From: an uncultured Bacilli bacterium
GTDB taxonomy: Bacteria; Bacillota_I; Bacilli_A; RF39; UBA660
DNA length: 20,120 nucleotides
NCBI GenBank assembly: GCA_949440065.1
Contig: CASRZP010000013.1
Location: 1 to 20,120, forward strand
Direction: 5' to 3'
Shown here: positions 4,744 through 11,727 of the stretch, one piece after another
Layout of the letters: every line of letters starts with the position of its first letter
Numbering within the stretch: position 1 is the stretch's first letter
Program-made: the position numbers and the translations under genes
Notes under the pieces: generated by a model
What the model was told of the DNA's origin: nothing
Databases searched by the model: none
What the model saw: the letters and a program-made list of their open reading frames with translations, nothing else

Positions 4744-6702
4744 ATGAACAAGCGAAATATAAAAAAAAGCATTATTCCATATCTTGCCTTAGCCCTTATT
4801 TTAATGGGAATTTTCTATGGATTTAATGTATTAAACAAAAAGGTAAACGTATTTTCTTATGATGAATTTATGAAAAACGTTAATCAAGGTAAGGTTGTCG
4901 AAATTGCTGTAACACCACGTGATAGAGCTCAAACTTATGAAATAGTTGGTAAATTAAAAGATTACAAAGAAAATGAATCATTCTTTGTAAGGGTGCCTCT
5001 TTCTAATGAAATGATGAAAAAAATCATGGAAGCCTCAGAAATATTTGAGTTTAAATTTGTTACCCATGATGATCCAGAGTCTAGTTCTCTACTATTGATT
5101 TTAGTCAATGTAGTTCCTATCTTAATTTTAGTAGGAGGAGCATTCTTCTTATTTACAAGACAAATGGGTGGAGCTAATAAATCTATGGATTTTGGAAAAA
5201 GCAAAGCTAAGTTAAGTAGTGACAAAAATAAAGTAACATTTAATGATGTAGCAGGATTAAAAGAAGAAAAAGAAGAAGTTAAAGAATTAATTGATTTCTT
5301 AAAAAGCCCAAAAAAATTTCAAAAATTAGGTGCACGAATTCCTAAGGGTGTTTTACTCTTTGGTCCTCCAGGAACTGGTAAAACTTTACTCGCTCGTGCT
5401 GTTGCAGGAGAGGCGAATGTACCGTTTTATTATATTAGTGGTTCTGACTTTGTAGAATTATTCGTAGGTGTGGGTGCAAGTCGCGTTCGTGATATGTTCC
5501 AACAGGCAAAAAGAAATGCTCCGTGTTTAATTTTTATCGATGAAATTGATGCTGTAGGTCGTCAACGTGGAACAGGTTTAGGTGGAGGACACGATGAACG
5601 TGAACAAACGCTAAATCAATTGTTAACTGAGATGGATGGTTTTGGAGAAAATGAAGGAATTATCATTATCGCTGCTACAAATAGACCTGATGTTCTTGAC
5701 CCAGCATTATTAAGACCAGGTAGATTTGATCGCCAGGTAACCGTTAACTTACCAGATATTAAAGGACGTGAAGAAATTTTAAAAGTACATGCTAGAAATA
5801 AAGTGTTATCTAAAGGGGTAACCTTAGAAAATTTAGCAAAACGTACACCAGGATTTAGTGGAGCAGACCTTGAAAACTTATTAAATGAAGCAGCTCTTTT
5901 AGCTGTACGCCGTAACAAAGAAGCCATTACCATGAGTGAAATTGATGAAGCTACAGATAGAGTATTAATGGGACCTGCTAAAACAAGTAGAAAATATAGC
6001 GAAGAAGACCGTAAGATTGTATCGTATCACGAAGCAGGACATGTTGTATTAGGATTAAAATTAAATGATGCGAACGATGTTCAAAAAGTAACCATTATTC
6101 CTCGAGGTCCAGCTGGAGGGTATGCCATGATGGTACCTAAAGAAGAGAGAATGAATGCAACGAAAGATGACTTATTAGAAGAAATTACTGGCTTACTTGG
6201 TGGTAGAGTATCAGAAGAATTAATCTTTAACAAAATTACCACTGGAGCACAAAATGATTTTGAAAAAGCTACAAAAATAGCTCGTGCTATGGTTACTGAG
6301 TATGGAATGAGTGATTTAGGTCCAATGCAATTAGAACAACAAGAAGGTGCCGCTTTCTTAGGACGCGATTACAATAAAGTGCGTAATTTTTCTAATGAAG
6401 TTGCTCATGAAATCGACTTGGAAATGCGTAAAATCATTGATAATTGTTATGCTAATGCAAGAAAAATTCTAGATGAAAATCGTGATTTATTAAAATTAAT
6501 TGCCGATGCCTTATTAGAATATGAAACACTAACTAAAGAACAAATTGAATATTTAGTAGAAAATGGACATATGGAGGAAGAAGAAGAAAACTATGAACGT
6601 ATGTCGTTAACAAAATTACGTGAAATTGCTAAAGAAAAAGACATCGAAGATTACGATAAATTAAATAAAGCTGATTTAATTAAGGAACTAAACAATAAAT
6701 AA
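4744..6702 (+). CDS. ftsH: ATP-dependent zinc metalloprotease FtsH with a C-terminal Rho-N/SAP-like tail
   Basis: FtsH is a membrane-anchored hexameric AAA protease that degrades misfolded membrane proteins and selected regulators; in Bacillus it is also needed for sporulation. The product has 652 residues. It has a first helix at 11-30, an extracytoplasmic domain, a second helix at 115-137, Walker A GPPGTGKT (207-214), Walker B LIFIDEID (262-269), the second region of homology ending RPGRFDR (324-330), the zinc site HEAGH (429-433) and the third zinc ligand Asp505. After a Glu-rich linker (611-617), residues 619-652 (YERMSLTKLREIAKEKDI and onward) read like a Rho N-terminal/SAP helix-extension-helix motif, not a normal part of FtsH. 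A strong AGGAGGAG ribosome site precedes ATG 4744. It follows tilS, as in B. subtilis without hpt. Confidence 0.97.
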   Translation: MNKRNIKKSIIPYLALALILMGIFYGFNVLNKKVNVFSYDEFMKNVNQGKVVEIAVTPRDRAQTYEIVGKLKDYKENESFFVRVPLSNEMMKKIMEASEIFEFKFVTHDDPESSSLLLILVNVVPILILVGGAFFLFTRQMGGANKSMDFGKSKAKLSSDKNKVTFNDVAGLKEEKEEVKELIDFLKSPKKFQKLGARIPKGVLLFGPPGTGKTLLARAVAGEANVPFYYISGSDFVELFVGVGASRVRDMFQQAKRNAPCLIFIDEIDAVGRQRGTGLGGGHDEREQTLNQLLTEMDGFGENEGIIIIAATNRPDVLDPALLRPGRFDRQVTVNLPDIKGREEILKVHARNKVLSKGVTLENLAKRTPGFSGADLENLLNEAALLAVRRNKEAITMSEIDEATDRVLMGPAKTSRKYSEEDRKIVSYHEAGHVVLGLKLNDANDVQKVTIIPRGPAGGYAMMVPKEERMNATKDDLLEEITGLLGGRVSEELIFNKITTGAQNDFEKATKIARAMVTEYGMSDLGPMQLEQQEGAAFLGRDYNKVRNFSNEVAHEIDLEMRKIIDNCYANARKILDENRDLLKLIADALLEYETLTKEQIEYLVENGHMEEEEENYERMSLTKLREIAKEKDIEDYDKLNKADLIKELNNK

Positions 6703-6714
6703 TAGTTCCTTTTT
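6682..6714 (+). terminator. Probable terminator or attenuator after ftsH, overlapping its stop codon
   Basis: AAGGAACTA (6682-6690) pairs perfectly with TAGTTCCTT (6703-6711), with a 12-base loop containing the end of ftsH and its stop codon. The T run is short (6710-6714), so termination may be partial. The dusB ribosome site follows immediately. Confidence 0.58.
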
Positions 6715-6728
6715 CTAAAGGAGAAAAC

Positions 6729-7715
6729 ATGAAATGGTGTATTGGAAACGTTGAAATAAAAAACCAAATAGTATTAGCTCCTATGGCTGGCGTTTGTAAT
6801 TGTGCATTTCGTCGGATAGTAAAAGAAATGGGAGCTGGGCTCATTTATGCTGAGATGGTAAGTGATAAAGCCATTGTCTATCATAGCAAAAAAACGATAG
6901 ATATGCTTTATATGAAAGAAGAAGAACGTCCGATTGTCCAACAGATATTTGGATCAGATAAAACGACGTTTGTTGAAGCAGCAAAGTTTATTTTAGATAA
7001 GATGAAACCAGATATCATTGATATTAATATGGGATGTCCTGTTCCTAAGGTGGCTCTTCGTGCACAAGCTGGTGCTGCTTTATTAAAAGATAAAGAAAAA
7101 ATTTATGAAATTGTAAAGGCCGTAGTAGATGAAGTAGATATTCCTGTTACCGTAAAAATTAGAAGTGGTTGGAGTCAAGAAGATATTAATGCGGTAGAAG
7201 TTGCACAAATTTGTGAAAAAGCAGGTGCCAAAGCGATTTGTATTCATGCTAGGACAAGAAGTCAAGGTTATAGTGGAAAGGCTGATTGGAATATCATCAA
7301 GCAGGTAAAAAAAGCAGTAAAAATTCCTGTTATTGGCAATGGTGATGTGACTAGTGCAGAATTAGCTAAAAAAATGCTAGAAGATACAGGATGCGATGCC
7401 GTAATGATAGGAAGAGGGGCTTTGGGAAATCCTTGGTTAATTAAAGATGCCATTAACTATATTGATTATGGCATAGAACCTAGAAAAGTTCCTTTTACGG
7501 AAAGAATAGAAATGTGTCTACATCATTTAGCCTATTTAAAAGAATTAAAAGATGAACATATTGCTGCGACAGAAATAAGAAGTCACATTGCATGGTACTT
7601 AAAAGGAATGCCAAATTCCACAGAGATTAAAAATAAAGTCTACCAAACGAAGAAAATTGATGATATAATTTTAATATTAAATCAATACAAAGAAGTTGTA
7701 GAGAAAGGAGAATAA
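6729..7715 (+). CDS. dusB: tRNA-dihydrouridine synthase (DusB type)
   Basis: Flavin-dependent enzyme that reduces uridines in the tRNA D-loop to dihydrouridine. The product has 328 residues, normal for the family. The FMN-binding TIM barrel shows APMAGVCNCAFRR (17-29), the active-site segment DINMGCPVPK with catalytic Cys103, VKIRSGW (142-148), IHARTRSQGYSGKADW (172-187), VIGNGDV (201-207) and MIGRGALGNPW (226-236), which binds the FMN phosphate. The helical tRNA-binding domain covers roughly 245-328. AAGGAG at 6718-6723 precedes ATG 6729. It lies next to lysS as in B. subtilis, with an RDD protein in between. Which uridines it modifies cannot be read from the sequence; B. subtilis DusB modifies U17, U20 and U20a. 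Confidence 0.93.
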   Translation: MKWCIGNVEIKNQIVLAPMAGVCNCAFRRIVKEMGAGLIYAEMVSDKAIVYHSKKTIDMLYMKEEERPIVQQIFGSDKTTFVEAAKFILDKMKPDIIDINMGCPVPKVALRAQAGAALLKDKEKIYEIVKAVVDEVDIPVTVKIRSGWSQEDINAVEVAQICEKAGAKAICIHARTRSQGYSGKADWNIIKQVKKAVKIPVIGNGDVTSAELAKKMLEDTGCDAVMIGRGALGNPWLIKDAINYIDYGIEPRKVPFTERIEMCLHHLAYLKELKDEHIAATEIRSHIAWYLKGMPNSTEIKNKVYQTKKIDDIILILNQYKEVVEKGE

Positions 7716-7716
7716 G

Positions 7717-8340
7717 ATGAAGGCATATTTTTTGCAAAGATTTCTAGCATATCTTATCGATGTTATTTTGATAGTTTTGGTTGTGTCATTAATAGTGGCT
7801 TTCTTTCCCCAAAATGATAATTTAGATAAATTAAATCAGGAAATGAAAAATTTAACAGAACAATATTTGAATAGAGAAGTTGATGCGAGGGAATATTTGG
7901 TAAAATCTAGTGACATTAATTATGATATTGCTTATCAGCAAGTTTTTACTACTATCCTGAATATTAGTGCATTTATTCTTTACTTTATTGTTTTTCAGTA
8001 TTATAATAAGGGGCAAACCGTGGGAAAGAAATTATTAAAAATTAGGACAACTAGAGTAGATGGAAAAGAATTACAAATGAATGATTTAGCACTTCGTTCT
8101 TTGATTATTCATTCTATTTTGGTGGATATGACGTTATTAGCCATTACTCTGTTTGCAAATAAAGAAATCTATTTTTATAGTAGTAATATTTTAGAAGTAG
8201 TCCAGTCTATTCTCTTAATTGTTGCTCTAGTTATGGTGATTTTTAGAAAAGATGGCCGAGGTTTACATGATTTAATAGGAAACACTATTGTTGTTATGGA
8301 TAATACAAAAAAGGAGTTGGTAGTATGCGAGGAGAATTAA
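7717..8340 (+). CDS. RDD-family membrane protein
   Basis: Integral membrane protein of the RDD family, 207 residues. RDD proteins have varied or unknown roles; some have been tied to ion or proton exchange. Here the first helix contains the hallmark Arg-Asp pair in QRFLAYLIDVILIVLVV (residues 7-23; R8 and D15). A soluble loop of about 50 residues follows, then a helix near 76-95, the signature YYNKGQTVGKKLLKIR (95-110), a helix near 125-146, another near 156-176 and the C-terminal RKDGRGLHDLIGNTIVV (177-193). The large first loop is longer than usual. The ATG comes one base after the dusB stop, with AAAGGAG at 7704-7710, and the 3' end overlaps lysS by 16 bases, so all three are one translation unit. 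Its function in this operon is unknown. Confidence 0.88.
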   Translation: MKAYFLQRFLAYLIDVILIVLVVSLIVAFFPQNDNLDKLNQEMKNLTEQYLNREVDAREYLVKSSDINYDIAYQQVFTTILNISAFILYFIVFQYYNKGQTVGKKLLKIRTTRVDGKELQMNDLALRSLIIHSILVDMTLLAITLFANKEIYFYSSNILEVVQSILLIVALVMVIFRKDGRGLHDLIGNTIVVMDNTKKELVVCEEN

Positions 8341-9815
8341 CAGAACAAGAATTAGTAAGGCGTGAAAAGGCACAAGAGTTAAAGGAAAAAGGAATTGACC
8401 CGTTTGGACATCGTTTTGATGTAACAACAGATTCTAAAGAAATCAAAGAAAAATATGCATCTTATGATAAAGAACAATTACATGAAATGCAAATTCCTGT
8501 TACCATAGCAGGTAGAATTATGACAAAACGTAGTAAGGGAAAAGTTGGTTTCATGCATATTCAAGATAAACATGGGCAAATTCAAATTTATGTACGAAAA
8601 GATGTAATCGGAGAAGAACAATATGAACTTTTTAAAAAAGCGGATATTGGTGATATTGTTGGAATTAAAGGTGATGTATTTAGAACCGATATGGGTGAAT
8701 TAACCGTAAAAGCAATGGAATACATTCACTTAGTCAAAGCATTACGTCCTCTTCCTGAAAAATTTCATGGTTTAAGTGATGTAGAAGAACGTTTTAGAAG
8801 ACGTTATGTCGATTTAATTATGAATGAGGATGCAAAAAAAATTGCCTTTATGCGTCCTAAAATTATTCGTTCTATCCAACATTATCTAGATTCCCTAGAT
8901 TATACAGAAGTAGAAACCCCAGTTTTAGGAACGATTCTTGGTGGTGCAAGTGCAAAACCATTTGTTACCCATCATAATACTTTAAATATTGATATGTACC
9001 TACGTATTGCTACTGAGTTATCCCTAAAAAGATTGTTAGTCGGAGGCATGGATGGTGTATATGAAATAGGTCGTTTATTTAGAAACGAAGGAATGGATAG
9101 AACACATAACCCTGAGTTTACTACGATTGAAGTCTATAAAGCGTATAGCGATTTAGAAGGAATGATGGACTTAGTTGAGGGAATTATTAGTAATACTGCA
9201 ATGGAAGTGTTAGGTACATATGATATTACTTGGAAAGGGCATAATATTTCTTTAGCACCTCATTATAAAAGAGTTCACATGGTAGATGCGATTAAAGAAA
9301 AAACAGGAATTGATTTTTTCAACATTACTTCATTTGAAGAGGCGAAGAACTTAGCAATAGAGCATCATATTGAAGTAGAAGAACATTTCCAATTTGGACA
9401 TATCGTTAATGCTTTCTTTGAAAAATATGTAGAAGAAGAAATTATTGAACCTACTATGATTTATGGTCATCCCATTGAAATTAGCCCTTTAGCGAAAAAG
9501 GATCCTAAAGACCCTAGATTTACACAACGATTTGAACTATTTATTTGTGGTAATGAATATGCTAATGCTTTCACGGAGTTAAATGATCCTATTGACCAGT
9601 GGGAAAGATTTAATGCTCAATTACAAGAGAGAGAATTAGGAAACGAAGAAGCCAATGAAATGGATATCGACTTTGTTGAAGCATTAGAATATGGAATGCC
9701 ACCAGCAGGAGGTTTAGGAATGGGAATTGATCGTTTGGTGATGATGTTAACAGGAAGCGAAAGTATTCGTGAAGTTATCTTATTTCCAACGATGAAGTTA
9801 AAAGAGAAAGACTAA
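8325..9815 (+). CDS. lysS: Lysyl-tRNA synthetase, class II
   Basis: Charges tRNA(Lys) with lysine in the cytoplasm. The product has 496 residues, close to the 499 of B. subtilis. The anticodon-binding OB fold lies at about 56-134 (IAGRIMTKRSKGKVGFMHIQ). The catalytic domain shows motif 1 around FMRPKIIRSIQHYL and EVETPVL, motif 2 GRLFRNEGMDRTHNPEFT (249-266) and motif 3 GLGMGIDRLVMMLTG (463-477), with the lysine-pocket block EISPLAKKDP before motif 3. AAGGAG (8311-8316) lies 8 bases before ATG 8325, inside the end of the RDD gene. No T-box or other leader is present, and none would fit. It follows dusB as in B. subtilis, where ctsR and rRNA genes come next; here a transporter does. Confidence 0.97.
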   Translation: MRGELTEQELVRREKAQELKEKGIDPFGHRFDVTTDSKEIKEKYASYDKEQLHEMQIPVTIAGRIMTKRSKGKVGFMHIQDKHGQIQIYVRKDVIGEEQYELFKKADIGDIVGIKGDVFRTDMGELTVKAMEYIHLVKALRPLPEKFHGLSDVEERFRRRYVDLIMNEDAKKIAFMRPKIIRSIQHYLDSLDYTEVETPVLGTILGGASAKPFVTHHNTLNIDMYLRIATELSLKRLLVGGMDGVYEIGRLFRNEGMDRTHNPEFTTIEVYKAYSDLEGMMDLVEGIISNTAMEVLGTYDITWKGHNISLAPHYKRVHMVDAIKEKTGIDFFNITSFEEAKNLAIEHHIEVEEHFQFGHIVNAFFEKYVEEEIIEPTMIYGHPIEISPLAKKDPKDPRFTQRFELFICGNEYANAFTELNDPIDQWERFNAQLQERELGNEEANEMDIDFVEALEYGMPPAGGLGMGIDRLVMMLTGSESIREVILFPTMKLKEKD

Positions 9816-9831
9816 TTTATATCTTTCTTTT
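9802..9831 (+). terminator. Weak candidate terminator at the lysS stop
   Basis: Bases 9802-9811 can pair with 9822-9831 (10 pairs, one G-T) around a 10-base loop holding the lysS stop codon. The stem is almost all A/T and the T-rich stretch is part of the 3' arm, so there is no separate T tract. Confidence 0.35.
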
Positions 9832-9859
9832 CTATTGCTGTAAAATTTATGTAAAGTAT

Positions 9860-9888
9860 TTGTTTTCTTTATTATTTGATTGTATAAT
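9860..9888 (+). promoter_or_regulatory. Sigma-A promoter of the YfcC-type transporter gene
   Basis: TTGTTT (9860-9865), a 17-base spacer and a perfect TATAAT (9883-9888). The predicted start near 9895 coincides with the beginning of the GGGAGGA ribosome site (9895-9901), giving a leader of about 11 bases. Confidence 0.7.
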
Positions 9889-9905
9889 AAACATGGGAGG
9901 AAGAA

Positions 9906-11315
9906 ATGAAAAAATATAATTGGTTAAAGTGGGTATTATTATCCTTATTACTAGTTGTGTTACTTTCTTGGATTATACCAGCAGCACAATTTCAAGGAAA
10001 CTTTATTGACTTAGGAAGAACACAAATTGGTTTATTTGATTTAGGAACATATCCGCTAGTATGTTTGATGTACTTTGGCTATATTGCCTTATTCATGTTA
10101 TGTGTCGGAGGACTTTATGGAATATTGAATCAAACAGGAGTTTATCGAAAATTATTAGATAAATTAGCTGATTTGTTTAAAGGAAGGGAATCTATCTTTT
10201 TGATGGTAACTATTCTTATCATTACCTTATTAACTTCGATATCAGGACTAACCGTGGGCTTATTTTTAATCTTTCCATTGATTATTTCTTTGATCTTATT
10301 AATGGGATACAATAAAATTGTAGCAGCAAGCGTAACCGTTGGAAGTATGGTTATTGGAATATTTGGAAATTTATTTGGTAGTACAACGAGTAATTTGAAT
10401 GATATTTTATCGCTACCTTATAAAGAAGAAATTGTAACCAAAATCATTCTTTTAGTAATCGGCTTGGTGTTACTAATTTATCATACTTTAACGTATGCGA
10501 AAAAGGTAAAATCAGATTCATCAGTAGAATCAAGAGAATACATACCAGAAAAAGTAGAAACCAAAAAGAAAATATGGCCTGCCGTGGTATTATTTGATTT
10601 ATTAATCCTTTTTGTCATTTTATCCCTAACCGATTGGCAAGGTGCTTTCAAAATTGATTTATTTAGCGATATTACCAAAAAAGCAGCAGAATTTGAAATT
10701 GGTGGTTTCCCTATTTTTGCTAAGATTTTAGGTTCTAACTTGTTGGGAACGACACCGCTTGCCTTCGGGTCATGGACTTTGCGTGAAATTATTCCTGTAA
10801 TCATTATCGTATGCTTGCTTTTAGTAGCCGTTTATCGTATTAAAATTAAGGATGCTTTAGATGGTTTTGCTTCAGGAATGAAAAAAGCACTTTATCCAGT
10901 ACTATTGGTATCTATTATATACATGATATTAATCATGACGACATATCATCCATTTCAATTGGTAATTTATAAGTCAATTTTTGGATTGGCCAATGGATTT
11001 AATGTGCTAACAACATCATTAGTCGCTATTTTATCCTCATTCTTTAATCCAGAATTACTTTATGGTTCAGAAGCAAGCCTACGTTATTTTGTTAGCATTA
11101 TCACCAATAAAGAATTATATCCAATTGTAGAAATTATTTATCAAACATTATATGCTTGTGTGATGCTAATTGCACCAACGAGTGTCGTTTTAGTAGGAAC
11201 CTTATCGTATTTAAAAGTTCCATACAAAAACTGGCTAGGCTATGTCTGGAAACTACTGTTAGAATTAGTGGTAATCGCCTTTATTGTCTTTACCATTTTA
11301 ACGGTAGTAAATTAA
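9906..11315 (+). CDS. YfcC/DcuC-family (C4-dicarboxylate anaerobic carrier-like) membrane transporter
   Basis: Polytopic membrane protein of 469 residues with roughly twelve hydrophobic segments. The first helix runs into SWIIPAAQF (21-29), which matches the WxxPAG-F signature at the same place in YfcC and related ion-transporter superfamily carriers. A second family-like feature is the Gly/Ser/Thr-rich re-entrant segment IGIFGNLFGSTTSN. A charged cytoplasmic stretch near 198-222 (AKKVKSDSSVES and onward) splits the protein into two halves. Relatives are annotated as dicarboxylate, arginine/ornithine or short-chain fatty acid carriers, so the substrate cannot be named. It has its own promoter and terminator, is not part of an operon, and occupies the place where ctsR-mcsA-mcsB precede clpC in B. 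subtilis. Its base composition matches its neighbours. Confidence 0.68.
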   Translation: MKKYNWLKWVLLSLLLVVLLSWIIPAAQFQGNFIDLGRTQIGLFDLGTYPLVCLMYFGYIALFMLCVGGLYGILNQTGVYRKLLDKLADLFKGRESIFLMVTILIITLLTSISGLTVGLFLIFPLIISLILLMGYNKIVAASVTVGSMVIGIFGNLFGSTTSNLNDILSLPYKEEIVTKIILLVIGLVLLIYHTLTYAKKVKSDSSVESREYIPEKVETKKKIWPAVVLFDLLILFVILSLTDWQGAFKIDLFSDITKKAAEFEIGGFPIFAKILGSNLLGTTPLAFGSWTLREIIPVIIIVCLLLVAVYRIKIKDALDGFASGMKKALYPVLLVSIIYMILIMTTYHPFQLVIYKSIFGLANGFNVLTTSLVAILSSFFNPELLYGSEASLRYFVSIITNKELYPIVEIIYQTLYACVMLIAPTSVVLVGTLSYLKVPYKNWLGYVWKLLLELVVIAFIVFTILTVVN

Positions 11316-11338
11316 GAGCAATTGCTCTTTTTCTTTTT
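11314..11338 (+). terminator. Rho-independent terminator of the transporter gene
   Basis: The perfect palindrome at 11314-11329 folds as AAGAGC, loop AATT, GCTCTT, with T-rich sequence at 11328-11338 interrupted by one C. It starts on the last bases of the stop codon (11313-11315). Confidence 0.75.
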
Positions 11339-11356
11339 CTCATCAATATTTCTACC

Positions 11357-11380
11357 AAAAAAGCAAATTTTTCATTTGCT
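11357..11380 (-). terminator. Rho-independent terminator of the 67-residue minus-strand gene
   Basis: On the minus strand AGCAAAT, loop GAAAA, ATTTGCT (bases 11380-11362) forms a 7-base-pair stem, and the T run continues to 11357. It lies 8 bases past the stop of the small minus-strand gene at 11388. Confidence 0.68.
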
Positions 11381-11387
11381 CTTACCA

Positions 11388-11591
11388 TTATTCATCAATT
11401 TTCTTCGTCACTAGATTCGTTAAATACCAGTCTACATCTAACTCACTTTCCAAATCTTCCTTTTTTACCTCTTGATTAAAAAGCTTATTTTTAAAACAAA
11501 AATCAATTAATTCTTCAAGAGTAGCAAACTTCTTATTAATAATATCCGTATACCCTACATACACATTAGGTTTTTTCTCTAATTTATACAT
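11388..11591 (-). CDS. Small orphan protein, unknown function
   Basis: I do not recognise this 67-residue protein. It is hydrophilic and strongly charged, with no signal peptide or membrane helix. Its start is basic (MYKLEKKPNVYVGYTDI), and the rest is acidic and probably helical (FATLEELIDFCFKNKLF, then KKEDLESELDVDWYL). The evidence that it is a real gene is its surroundings: a TATAAT -10 at 11616-11611, an AAGGAG ribosome site at 11602-11597, 5 bases before the ATG, and a terminator just past the stop, all on the minus strand. It is convergent with the transporter gene and divergent from clpC. It has one Cys and one Trp and no recognisable motif. A protein-interaction or regulatory role is possible, but nothing in the sequence shows one. 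Confidence 0.68.
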   Translation of the reverse strand: MYKLEKKPNVYVGYTDIINKKFATLEELIDFCFKNKLFNQEVKKEDLESELDVDWYLTNLVTKKIDE

Positions 11592-11610
11592 AAACTCTCC
11601 TTATTATTCT

Positions 11611-11616
11611 ATTATA
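11611..11616 (-). promoter_or_regulatory. -10 element of the small minus-strand gene
   Basis: A perfect TATAAT reads leftwards from 11616 to 11611, 19 bases before the ATG at 11591. The hexamer 17 bases upstream (TAACTT) is a poor -35, so the call rests on the -10 and on the gene it precedes. Confidence 0.5.
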
Positions 11617-11671
11617 ACCAATAATAAGAAAAAAAGTTAGTATTTTGTCATTTTTTTTGTGTCATAATTCT

Positions 11672-11701
11672 TTGCCTTTCCTATCAAAATACGCATAGAA
11701 T
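11672..11701 (+). promoter_or_regulatory. Tentative promoter of clpC
   Basis: TTGCCT (11672-11677), an 18-base spacer and TAGAAT (11696-11701); a second TAGAAT directly follows at 11701-11706. No CtsR-type direct repeat and no CIRCE inverted repeat is visible between 11592 and 11727. Confidence 0.38.
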
Positions 11702-11727
11702 AGAATTGTAGATGGAGGATAAAAAAT

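Noticed and set aside
11156..11479. Open frame of 107 codons on the plus strand past the transporter end
   Set aside because: It lies in another frame of the transporter gene and runs through both terminators and the small minus-strand gene; no ribosome site and the peptide looks random.
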